45,821 nucleotides of DNA, from positions 1-45,821 of the forward strand of contig JABHOV010000116.1 in assembly GCA_018695135.1 (NCBI GenBank), given 5' to 3'. The stretch comes from Candidatus Melainabacteria bacterium. Its GTDB lineage: Bacteria; Cyanobacteriota; Vampirovibrionia; LMEP-6097. Shown one piece after another: positions 39,322-45,821 of this stretch; the first letter of the stretch is position 1, and each line of letters opens with the position of its first letter. The translations under genes and the position numbers were made by a program. The notes under the pieces are model-generated. The model had not been told where the DNA came from, did no database searches, and saw nothing but the letters and a program-made list of their open reading frames with translations.

Positions 39322-41017
39322 GCAAAGAGCCATTCTTAAGTTCAAGCACCAAGTCTGCACTCTTGATAGTCTCTAATCGGTGAGCAATAGTAATTAAGGT
39401 TTTGCCTTGGATATATTCATTCAATAATTCATAAATTGCTTTTTCTGTTTCTAGATCTATCTTTGCTGTTGCTTCATCTAGCACAAGAATATCTGGCCTT
39501 GCAACAAGTGCACGAGCAAAGTTGATTACTTGCTCTTCGCCAGATGAAACATTGGACAAATTCAAAAGATCACGTTCTTTCCTTAAACCTGGAGCAAGGT
39601 CTAGAAAGCGCTTGGCAAGCTGCATATCAAGCTTGGCTTCATCACGACCAAGCTTAATATTAGATTCTAAATTACCTGCAAATATATAAGTATCTTGATG
39701 AATCACTGCGATTTTCTCTCGAAGCTCAAGTTGTGGAATCTCTTTGATGTTTCGTCCATTAATTTCAATTGAACCTTGATCAAGTTCATAAAGCCGAGTC
39801 AATAATTTAATGACAGTACTTTTGCCCGAACCAGTTTTGCCAATGATGGCTATTTTTTGACCTTGCTCTACTTCAAAACTAACGTCATTAAGTACTGGAG
39901 TTTTGTCTTGGTATTGGAAACACACATGATTAAATTTAATGAGCTTATCGTCATTCCGTGCCCGCAGGGCGCCACCATCTAGTTGGGAATCATTGTCAAT
40001 GCATTGGGTTGCCGCGTCGTCGCTACGCTTCTCCTCGCCATAACGGTCTTTGATTCCAATTGGCTCATCTAATAATTCACGCATTCTTTCTATTGCAGTA
40101 AATGCAGATTGGATGACAGTGAAACGATCACTAAGATTGCGAATCGGCTCAAACAGAGCCTGTGAGTACTGTATAAAAGCAAGTATCATACCAATGGTTA
40201 ATACAGAAGCAGCGAAGATCTTGGAACTAATATAAATCAAAGCGATAATTGCAAAAAGCGAGACCATTTCGATTGTCGCAGAAAGCTGCGCGTCTGCTTT
40301 GATACTTTGGTCATTCGCCTTGAAATATTGGCGATTGTATTCAGCAAACTTGTTCATACTTTTGGCTGTGCTGTTTAATACTTGAACAACAGAAATACCA
40401 ACTATATTTTGTTGCAAGAAAGAATTGAGCTTAGCAAGTTCTTTGCGAGCCATTAAATTGGCTTTACGGTAAAGCTCTTGGTAATAGATAGTAATAAAAT
40501 AAATTGGTATAAGAAAAACTGAAACAACTAGACTCAATCTCCAATTGAGGTAAAACATAAACAATAAAATCCCTAGGATATTGAAAATATCAAGCAGGAT
40601 TAGAACTAAACCACCAACAAAACTTTCAGCAAGTTGTTCCATATCACTCGTAACTCTTGAAACAGACTTGCCAACAGGGTTCCTGTCAAAAAAGCTCATA
40701 GACATAGATTCAAGATGCTCAAAAAGAGAGTAGCGTATATCAGCTACCATCGCCTGACCTACTTTGTTCATGATAAAGAATTGCACTACTTGCAAAACAA
40801 AGTTGATAGCGACAGCACCGAGCAAAAACAAAGCATAAGTCCAAAGTCCAGCTAAATCAAATGCAGCAATAGGACCATCAATTGCTTTTTGCAAGAGTAT
40901 AGGCTGAATCGAATAAGTGGCAGAACTTAAAGGCAAGATAGCCAAGGCAAGAATAATTTGCCACTTAAATGGCTTCATAAAGGGATATAGAGTTTTGATT
41001 AAATCCCAATTAGTCAT
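39311..41017 (-). CDS. ABC exporter half-transporter, YheH/BmrD-like, with repeat-derived linker
   Basis: This fused permease-ATPase has 568 aa: six membrane helices (residues ~15-300), then the ATPase with Walker A GKTGSGKST, signature VSSGEEQVINFARAL and Walker B ILVLDEATAKID. The signature departs from LSGGQ while the catalytic Glu is kept. The partner gene at 41010 shows the converse, which is the asymmetric pattern of heterodimeric exporters such as BmrCD, LmrCD and TM287/288. Between the two domains stands an extra ~30-residue stretch (GEEKRSDDAATQCIDNDSQ...) encoded by a palindromic repeat (39950-40040). Substrate unknown. Confidence 0.9.
   Translation of the reverse strand: MTNWDLIKTLYPFMKPFKWQIILALAILPLSSATYSIQPILLQKAIDGPIAAFDLAGLWTYALFLLGAVAINFVLQVVQFFIMNKVGQAMVADIRYSLFEHLESMSMSFFDRNPVGKSVSRVTSDMEQLAESFVGGLVLILLDIFNILGILLFMFYLNWRLSLVVSVFLIPIYFITIYYQELYRKANLMARKELAKLNSFLQQNIVGISVVQVLNSTAKSMNKFAEYNRQYFKANDQSIKADAQLSATIEMVSLFAIIALIYISSKIFAASVLTIGMILAFIQYSQALFEPIRNLSDRFTVIQSAFTAIERMRELLDEPIGIKDRYGEEKRSDDAATQCIDNDSQLDGGALRARNDDKLIKFNHVCFQYQDKTPVLNDVSFEVEQGQKIAIIGKTGSGKSTVIKLLTRLYELDQGSIEINGRNIKEIPQLELREKIAVIHQDTYIFAGNLESNIKLGRDEAKLDMQLAKRFLDLAPGLRKERDLLNLSNVSSGEEQVINFARALVARPDILVLDEATAKIDLETEKAIYELLNEYIQGKTLITIAHRLETIKSADLVLELKNGSLLKQ
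39950..40040 (-). repeat. RPE-like palindromic element inserted in frame in ABC exporter
   Basis: On the coding strand it begins GGCGAGGAGAAGCGTAGCGA, continues CGACGCGGCAACCC and ends GGCACGGAATGACGA. This recalls the widespread GCGAGGAGCGAAGCGACGCGGCAATC / GGGAATGACG palindromic sequences, including Rickettsia palindromic elements. About 91-93 bp keep the frame and encode a polar linker. Confidence 0.65.
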
Positions 41018-42605
41018 CAGTACGCTCCAATTTAATCAATTGATCCATTTCAGTTAAAATACTTTCATTGTGAGTAATGAAGATAGTAGTTTTGTTTTTG
41101 CGCAAACCAATGATGTTGTGCAAAATCAACTTGGAGCTCTCATTATCAAGACTACTTAAAGAATCATCCAAAACTAATATCTCTGGATCAATCGCGAGTG
41201 CACGGGCAATAGCCATTCTTTGCCTTTGTCCACCCGAGAGCGTTACACCACGCTCACCAACGACGCTGTCATAGCCCTCCGGCAAAGACATAATCTCATC
41301 ATGTATATTAACTTTCTTTGCTAAGTCAATCACCTCATTCTGATTTAGATCTTTTGCATAAGCAATATTGTCAAAAACCGAATTTGAAAATAAGAAATTG
41401 GTTTGAGGCACCAGATTCACCAGAGTACGCAATGAATTTAATTGAATATCTTTAATATCAATTCCATCAATTAAAATCTCGTCATCGGCGAGTTCTTTAA
41501 GATGCATTAATTTATGAGCAAGTATTGTTTTACCTGAGCCGATTGCACCGACGACACCAACCATGGTGCCCTTAGTGATTTTGGTATTAAGGCTTTTGAT
41601 TTCAATTTCAGTTTCAAAACTAGTCTTCTCAATAGCGTTGTCACGATCTTTGATAGTGGGGTCAACTTGAAGAATACCGTTGATTCTTGTTTCACTAACT
41701 TGAGCTCTGTAAATAATTGTAATTAACCAACCAAGCGTAGCGACAGGCCAGATCAGCCTTTGGACATAAAGCGCATAAGCAGCAAAGTCACCTGCACTAA
41801 ACTCTCCAGCGATAATTGATTTACCACCCATGTACAAAAGCAAAACGAAACCAAGACTTGCAATTACGCGCATCACTGGACCAATAAAACTACGTACCTG
41901 AATTAATTTCATGTAGGCTTGCTTCAATTGATCATTAATAACAGAAAAACGCTTAAGCTCAGCCTGTTCTTGAGCGTAGGCTTTGATGATATGAATACCA
42001 CTTAGATTTTGTTCGATGAAATTACTAATGCGTGCAAGCTCTTCTTGAACCCAATTTTGATAGTCTTTGATCTTGCCGCTTAATGAAATCACAAAAAGAA
42101 TTACGATAGGAATCAAAGCAAGAAAAGCCCAGGTCAACTCGGTATGCAAATCAAACATCAAAGGCAAAATCACTGCAAAAGCAATCACCGTATTGAATAT
42201 ATTAAGCATGGCAAAACCACCAAGTGCTCTAATAGACTGGACATCATTAGTAATTATTGAAATAAGACTACCTGCTTGAGTTGAGATTCCGTCCTTAGAA
42301 TTTTCTGAAAAGAAACTCGGTGGTAAGGTCACCAGATGATTAAAAATATCTTTTTTAAGTTCAAATTCAATCTCACGTCCAATTGCAAATACGATCTGGC
42401 GAGACACTGCTCTCATTATTGCCATTAACACGGCAAGACAACTAGCCCAAACTAGGACTTCTAACAGAGCGGAATCCTGGACTTCAATCATGTCAACTGC
42501 TTTTTTTATAAGTTGCGGTATATACGCAGCCAAGAGATTGGTGATAATCAAAAAAACTATTCCGAGTAAATATCCACGGTAATGCTTGAGCAAATACTTA
42601 AACAC
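41010..42605 (-). CDS. ABC exporter half-transporter, YheI/BmrC-like
   Basis: This fused permease-ATPase has 531 aa. The membrane domain is followed by Walker A VGAIGSGKTILAHKL, an intact signature TLSGGQRQRMAIARAL and Walker B ILVLDDSLSSLD, in which the catalytic Glu is Asp. This marks the non-hydrolytic site of a heterodimeric exporter; the partner is the overlapping downstream gene at 39311. The start overlaps the ubiA stop by 8 nt, so the pair is in one operon with the prenyltransferase and the flavoprotein. The substrate is not visible from sequence. Confidence 0.92.
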   Translation of the reverse strand: MFKYLLKHYRGYLLGIVFLIITNLLAAYIPQLIKKAVDMIEVQDSALLEVLVWASCLAVLMAIMRAVSRQIVFAIGREIEFELKKDIFNHLVTLPPSFFSENSKDGISTQAGSLISIITNDVQSIRALGGFAMLNIFNTVIAFAVILPLMFDLHTELTWAFLALIPIVILFVISLSGKIKDYQNWVQEELARISNFIEQNLSGIHIIKAYAQEQAELKRFSVINDQLKQAYMKLIQVRSFIGPVMRVIASLGFVLLLYMGGKSIIAGEFSAGDFAAYALYVQRLIWPVATLGWLITIIYRAQVSETRINGILQVDPTIKDRDNAIEKTSFETEIEIKSLNTKITKGTMVGVVGAIGSGKTILAHKLMHLKELADDEILIDGIDIKDIQLNSLRTLVNLVPQTNFLFSNSVFDNIAYAKDLNQNEVIDLAKKVNIHDEIMSLPEGYDSVVGERGVTLSGGQRQRMAIARALAIDPEILVLDDSLSSLDNESSKLILHNIIGLRKNKTTIFITHNESILTEMDQLIKLERTDD

Positions 42606-43458
42606 TCAGATACAACTCCAATATCACAAAAACCATGATCATTACAGAGATCCAGCTATTGACAGTAAAAAATGCTTTTTCTATTTTCTCTTCGTTAACG
42701 AGTTGCTGTTCGTAGAATAATGCGATAACCGTAAACAAGATCGCTAGCTTAAAATAGAAACCAAGCGCTAATTCTTCTCCGCAAAGGTATAAGAAGATCG
42801 GTGTTAAGAGATGAGTAAAACGAGCGATTTTGACGGCTGTCGCTTTGCCAAATCGGGCAGGGATAGAGTGGAGTTTTTGACTTAAGTCAAAAACTTCGTC
42901 TTGTAATGAATAAAAGATATCAAAACCAGCAACCCAAAAGCTAACAGCAAGCGCCAGATAAACTGGTGCAAATGAGTCTAAATTGCCAGTGATAGCAATC
43001 CAAGCACCGAGGGTAGCCCCACCAAGTGTAGTACCCAAAACAAAATGACAAAGCCAAGTTACTCGCTTCATCCAAGAGTAAGCAAAGAGCCAAGTCAGGG
43101 CAATTGGTAAAAGGATTTGACAGAGTTGAGGTAATTGCAAAGTTGAGAAAATCAAAAGAACCAAAGAGACAATTGTAAAAAACCAAGCTTGACTCTTGTT
43201 GATTTTACCTTGGGGGATTTCTCTGTCTTGAGTCCGCGGGTTAAGTGAATCAATCTCAGCATCAAAAATCCGGTTAAGGGTCATACCGGCAGAGCGCGCT
43301 CCAAGTAAACAAAGGCTAATCCAAAAGAAGATCATCCAATCAATTTGTCCATTCTGGTAATCAATTGCAAGTAAAGCTGAACTAATGACAAACGGTAATG
43401 AAAAGAGCGTGTGCTCTAGTTTGATCATTCTTGCCCAGTCTACAAACTTAGTTATCAT
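42598..43458 (-). CDS. UbiA-family polyprenyltransferase (quinone biosynthesis, MqnP/UbiA type)
   Basis: This 286-residue membrane enzyme attaches a polyprenyl chain to an aromatic quinone precursor. The first Asp-rich motif is MTLNRIFDAEIDSLNPRT (NRxxDxxxD) and the second is YSLQDEVFDLSQKLHSIPARFG. The N-terminus MIKLEHTLFSLPFV is typical of the UbiA/MqnP group. MqnP works in the futalosine menaquinone route, UbiA in ubiquinone synthesis; the sequence alone does not decide. Start and end overlap the neighbouring genes. It may supply the quinone used by the nearby respiratory complex. Confidence 0.88.
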   Translation of the reverse strand: MITKFVDWARMIKLEHTLFSLPFVISSALLAIDYQNGQIDWMIFFWISLCLLGARSAGMTLNRIFDAEIDSLNPRTQDREIPQGKINKSQAWFFTIVSLVLLIFSTLQLPQLCQILLPIALTWLFAYSWMKRVTWLCHFVLGTTLGGATLGAWIAITGNLDSFAPVYLALAVSFWVAGFDIFYSLQDEVFDLSQKLHSIPARFGKATAVKIARFTHLLTPIFLYLCGEELALGFYFKLAILFTVIALFYEQQLVNEEKIEKAFFTVNSWISVMIMVFVILELYLSV

Positions 43459-44450
43459 GCAGTAACGGCTTTCTTCGCTTCTCTATAAGCCAGTCTCAAC
43501 TTAGCATCCATATCATCAACAGAATCGACAGCTTGATCCCAAGCAGTGTAGATTTGATACTTACCAGTATCTCTCAAATCACCAGCTACATACAAGCCTG
43601 GGACACTGGACTCGCCCTTACCGCCGCAAACTACATTGCCTTTGGTATTCACTTCCGCACCCACTTGAACTGCAAGCTCGTTATAAGCAATTTGTCCTAA
43701 TAATGCAAAAGCAAATTCAACTGGCTCCTCAGTACCATCTTCCAGTATAAAAGCATCCATCTTGGTTTTTGGATCACCCTTGATTGACTTAATAGCTTCC
43801 GTGATTATTTTTATATCATAGAGCTTGAGAAGTTCTGTTACTTCATCAGAAAATTCTACTTCTTGACCATTGGTAAAGATCTTAAGTTCTGGAGGTTGAT
43901 AGCGCTCGTGGAGCATGATTGCAACCCAAGCTGCCGGCGCGCCGTGACCAATAGTAGCGGTGATTTTGTTTAATGATTTGTGACCATCACAACGCAAACA
44001 ATAATCAATATGTCCTTTGTTGGCAAAAGGCAAGACCGGCTTAATAGAACCAGCTATCTCTGGTTGCATATCCATAATGCCAGTTGCAAGCAAAACATAC
44101 TTGGCTTGGTAGCTTTCGCCTTTGGCAGTTTCAATTTCAAAAATTCCATCTTTGTTTTTACTTAGTTTACTAACAGCATCTGCCACTACAGTGAGCTTGT
44201 CTTTAAATTCAGATTCTTCTTGAATCCATTGTAGGCTAGATTTGGTAGCAGAACCAATTGGTCTTGGGATACCAGAGGTGTAAGGCATGTTAACAACGTG
44301 AGAGACCCAAGTAGCTCTTGATTTTTTATTGGTCTTCGCGTCACCCTTGAAAACAATTGTGTCTTTGTTATTGAGTACCGAACGCAAAGCACCCATTTGT
44401 CCGGCTGCACCTGCTCCGATAACTGCTATTTCAAAAACATGATTCGACAT
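43455..44450 (-). CDS. Thioredoxin-reductase-like flavoprotein
   Basis: This FAD/NAD(P)-dependent oxidoreductase is related to thioredoxin reductase. The FAD-binding start is IAVIGAGAAGQMGALR, ATG at YVLLATGIMD, the redox pair CLRC in HIDYCLRCDGH (usual form CATC), and GLYVAGDLRD at the end. The NAD(P) site GHGAPAA is a weak GxGxxA. The frame is open to 44492, but the ATG at 44450 (MSNHVFEIAV) fits the family; 331 aa. It is the first gene of the operon with ubiA and the ABC exporter (ATGA overlap). The physiological electron acceptor is not clear. Confidence 0.82.
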   Translation of the reverse strand: MSNHVFEIAVIGAGAAGQMGALRSVLNNKDTIVFKGDAKTNKKSRATWVSHVVNMPYTSGIPRPIGSATKSSLQWIQEESEFKDKLTVVADAVSKLSKNKDGIFEIETAKGESYQAKYVLLATGIMDMQPEIAGSIKPVLPFANKGHIDYCLRCDGHKSLNKITATIGHGAPAAWVAIMLHERYQPPELKIFTNGQEVEFSDEVTELLKLYDIKIITEAIKSIKGDPKTKMDAFILEDGTEEPVEFAFALLGQIAYNELAVQVGAEVNTKGNVVCGGKGESSVPGLYVAGDLRDTGKYQIYTAWDQAVDSVDDMDAKLRLAYREAKKAVTA

Positions 44451-44509
44451 AGTAATTATTATTGCATTATGTCTTTCGCCACTCGATTGCAATACATATT
44501 AATTCAATC

Positions 44510-44539
44510 TTGATATTTTTATAAAGATTAAACGATATT
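44510..44539 (+). promoter_or_regulatory. Predicted promoter of rrf2-suf operon
   Basis: TTGATA (44510-44515) and GATATT (44534-44539) stand 18 bp apart. The long leader that follows contains repeat copy d. Confidence 0.4.
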
Positions 44540-44598
44540 ACTACAAACATTGAACTTTTTAGCGATAATCAATGTAGTCAGCTATTTTGCATTAGGGA

Positions 44599-44656
44599 CT
44601 TTTGTTCAGATGCAAGGCTTGCGACGGAAAGACGTAACGCAGCAGCTGAGCAAAAG
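44599..44656 (+). repeat. Short hairpin repeat, family 2 copy d, in rrf2 leader
   Basis: CTTTTGTTCAGATGC faces GCAGCTGAGCAAAAG. The inner GCAAGGCTTGCGA and CGTAACGCAGCAGCTGAG are the family 2 cores. At 58 bp it is the smallest copy and probably the minimal unit. It ends 16 nt before the ATG of the Rrf2 gene. Confidence 0.75.
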
Positions 44657-44672
44657 CACCAAGGCAAAACAA

Positions 44673-45164
44673 ATGAAAATCACAGCACACGAGGAGTACG
44701 GCCTCAGAATAATTCTAAGACTAGCTAGATTGCTTCAAACTAGCTCAAGTGGCTTGGTATCAATTAATGAAATTGCCAGCGCTGAAGCGATTAGCTATGA
44801 AAACACAGCAGCAATTATTGGCAAACTCAAAGAAGCTGGTTTAGTAGAAAGCACACGCGGTAAATACGGCGGCTACAAATTATCAAGACCAAGTCCAAGT
44901 ATTAATCTCTATCAAATTATTGACGCTCTTGGGGAGGCTAGTTTTGGAATTGATTTTTGTAACAAGCACTCAGGCAAAGAAGAGAACTGTGTAAACTCAA
45001 ATGACTGCTCAGTAAGACCAGTCTGGTCATCCCTCAATAGCATGGTGAATAATTTCTTGGCTGGGATTAGCCTCAATAGCCTACTCAATAAAGAACAAAA
45101 CACTATCAACAATATAAGAGGACAAGTAAGGAACTTTGCAGAAGTGCAAATGGTATACAGCTAA
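44673..45164 (+). CDS. Rrf2 family iron-sulfur/redox regulator upstream of sufB
   Basis: This is a winged-helix transcription factor of the Rrf2/IscR family (163 aa). [20 protein letters not shown] is the family N-terminus, and [18 protein letters not shown] is the wing. Three Cys in [19 protein letters not shown] are placed like the cluster ligands of IscR, although the first gap is longer than in IscR. The frame runs upstream to a TTG at 44550, but that part is the leader and repeat copy d, so I start at ATG 44673. sufB follows by one nucleotide, so it probably senses and controls Fe-S cluster assembly. Confidence 0.88.
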   Translation: MKITAHEEYGLRIILRLARLLQTSSSGLVSINEIASAEAISYENTAAIIGKLKEAGLVESTRGKYGGYKLSRPSPSINLYQIIDALGEASFGIDFCNKHSGKEENCVNSNDCSVRPVWSSLNSMVNNFLAGISLNSLLNKEQNTINNIRGQVRNFAEVQMVYS

Positions 45165-45165
45165 G

Positions 45166-45821
45166 ATGATCACAATGGACACAAATCTAGAAAATCTACA
45201 GAATCAAAAATACAAGTATGGTTTCACCACGGCAATTGAAGCCGATCAATTCACCAAAGGACTTGATGAGAACTTGATTCGCAATATTTCTGCAATCAAA
45301 AACGAGCCTGAATTTATGCTTGAGTTTCGCCTTAAAGCATTTGCGCAATGGAACAAGATGAAAGAACCAAAATGGTCAAGAGTTCATTATCCAGCAATAG
45401 ATTTTCAAGACATTATTTATTACTCAGCACCGAAGTCCAAAATGACTCCAGACGGTAAAACCAAAGACTCGCTTGATGAGGTTGATCCTGAGATATTAAG
45501 AACCTACGAAAAGCTTGGCATACCTATTGCAGAGCAAAAACAATTGCAAGGGATTGCTGTTGATGCAATCTTTGACAGTGTTTCAGTAGCCAATACTCAC
45601 AAAAAAGCTCTAGCAGAAATCGGGATTATTTTCTGTTCAATATCAGAAGCCGTCCAAGAACATCCTGACTTGATCAAAAAATATCTTGGCACAATAGTAC
45701 CTCACGCTGACAATTTTTATGCCGCACTGAATGGAGCTGTCTTTAGTGACGGGACTTTTATCTACATCCCTCCCAACACAAAATGTCCAATTGAATTATC
45801 AACCAATTTCAGGATCAACAC
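45166..45821 (+). CDS. sufB: Fe-S cluster assembly scaffold SufB, 5' part (cut by window end)
   Basis: The frame from ATG 45166 (or 45175, MDTNLENLQ) is open to the window end, 218 codons. [45 protein letters not shown] and [19 protein letters not shown] match the N-terminal part of SufB, the scaffold on which SufBCD builds [4Fe-4S] clusters. The C-terminal half lies outside. It begins one nucleotide after the Rrf2 stop, so the two are cotranscribed. The nearby cytochrome, MvhD, HemN and ferredoxin proteins would all need these clusters. Confidence 0.94.
   Translation, partial: MITMDTNLENLQNQKYKYGFTTAIEADQFTKGLDENLIRNISAIKNEPEFMLEFRLKAFAQWNKMKEPKWSRVHYPAIDFQDIIYYSAPKSKMTPDGKTKDSLDEVDPEILRTYEKLGIPIAEQKQLQGIAVDAIFDSVSVANTHKKALAEIGIIFCSISEAVQEHPDLIKKYLGTIVPHADNFYAALNGAVFSDGTFIYIPPNTKCPIELSTNFRIN

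Noticed and set aside
44550-44672. N-terminal extension of the Rrf2 protein from TTG 44550
   Set aside because: The extension is encoded by the leader and repeat copy d; the family N-terminus starts at ATG 44673.

Overview
The window is a low-GC, gene-dense stretch from a Gram-negative-type, oxygen-respiring bacterium. It has cbb3 oxidase, secreted proteases, a TonB-like protein and peptidoglycan synthesis. The phylum is not settled from the sequence. The 5' part of the 16S rRNA at the left edge has a short helix-18 region and flanking stretches that read most like alphaproteobacteria. The respiratory operon is not alphaproteobacterial in layout: its cytochrome b is b6-like, there is no cytochrome c1, and it carries ferredoxin and MvhD modules. 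It resembles what has been described for non-photosynthetic relatives of Cyanobacteria and other deep lineages. I treat taxonomy as open.

Layout. 1-577: 16S rRNA 5' end (minus). 1-8.5 kb: housekeeping and hypothetical genes (degenerate CDP-alcohol transferase-like protein, thrB, ctpA, dus, methyltransferase). 8.6-11.4 kb: tRNA-Asp followed by duplicated pieces of its own 3' end, a field of small hairpins and two unknown genes, which looks like a small tRNA-anchored island. 11.5-18 kb: an SGNH/MBOAT acetylation pair, a broken mscL, OsmC, a TonB-like secreted protein and a subtilisin. 18-25.9 kb: secreted and coiled-coil unknowns, glyA, murA, hemN. 25.9-30.1 kb: decayed genes and an AAA/DUF4143 ATPase cassette flanked by two copies of the hemE 3' end, then intact hemE. 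30.2-38.5 kb: one 13-gene respiratory operon (minus). 38.6-45.8 kb: a large perfect hairpin, an unknown gene, a heterodimeric ABC exporter, a UbiA prenyltransferase, a thioredoxin-reductase-like flavoprotein, and the start of an Rrf2-sufB operon that runs off the end.

The most striking system is the 30-38 kb operon. It encodes a C-family (cbb3) oxidase, extra cytochromes c, a Rieske protein and two different cytochromes b. The full-length cytochrome b has replaced both heme bH ligands (K104, Y255) but keeps the bL pair and a SDWY version of the Qo motif. The second cytochrome b keeps all four heme histidines, has a degenerate Qo motif and carries a C-terminal 2x[4Fe-4S] ferredoxin, followed by an MvhD-type iron-sulfur protein and tiny membrane proteins. 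This suggests a heterodimeric quinol-oxidising complex with divided labour and a link to a soluble low-potential carrier. hemN and hemE nearby could supply its heme, and the UbiA enzyme its quinone.

The second theme is repeats. There are at least three families of short palindromic elements: a 115-bp family with 16-bp terminal inverted repeats, a family of long imperfect hairpins, and a Rickettsia-palindromic-element-like sequence inserted in frame in an ABC exporter. Some sit inside reading frames, and some supply the stop codons of flanking genes. A third theme is regulatory: at least ten genes have a TATAAT-like box only 5-8 nt before the start codon, which implies leaderless mRNAs.
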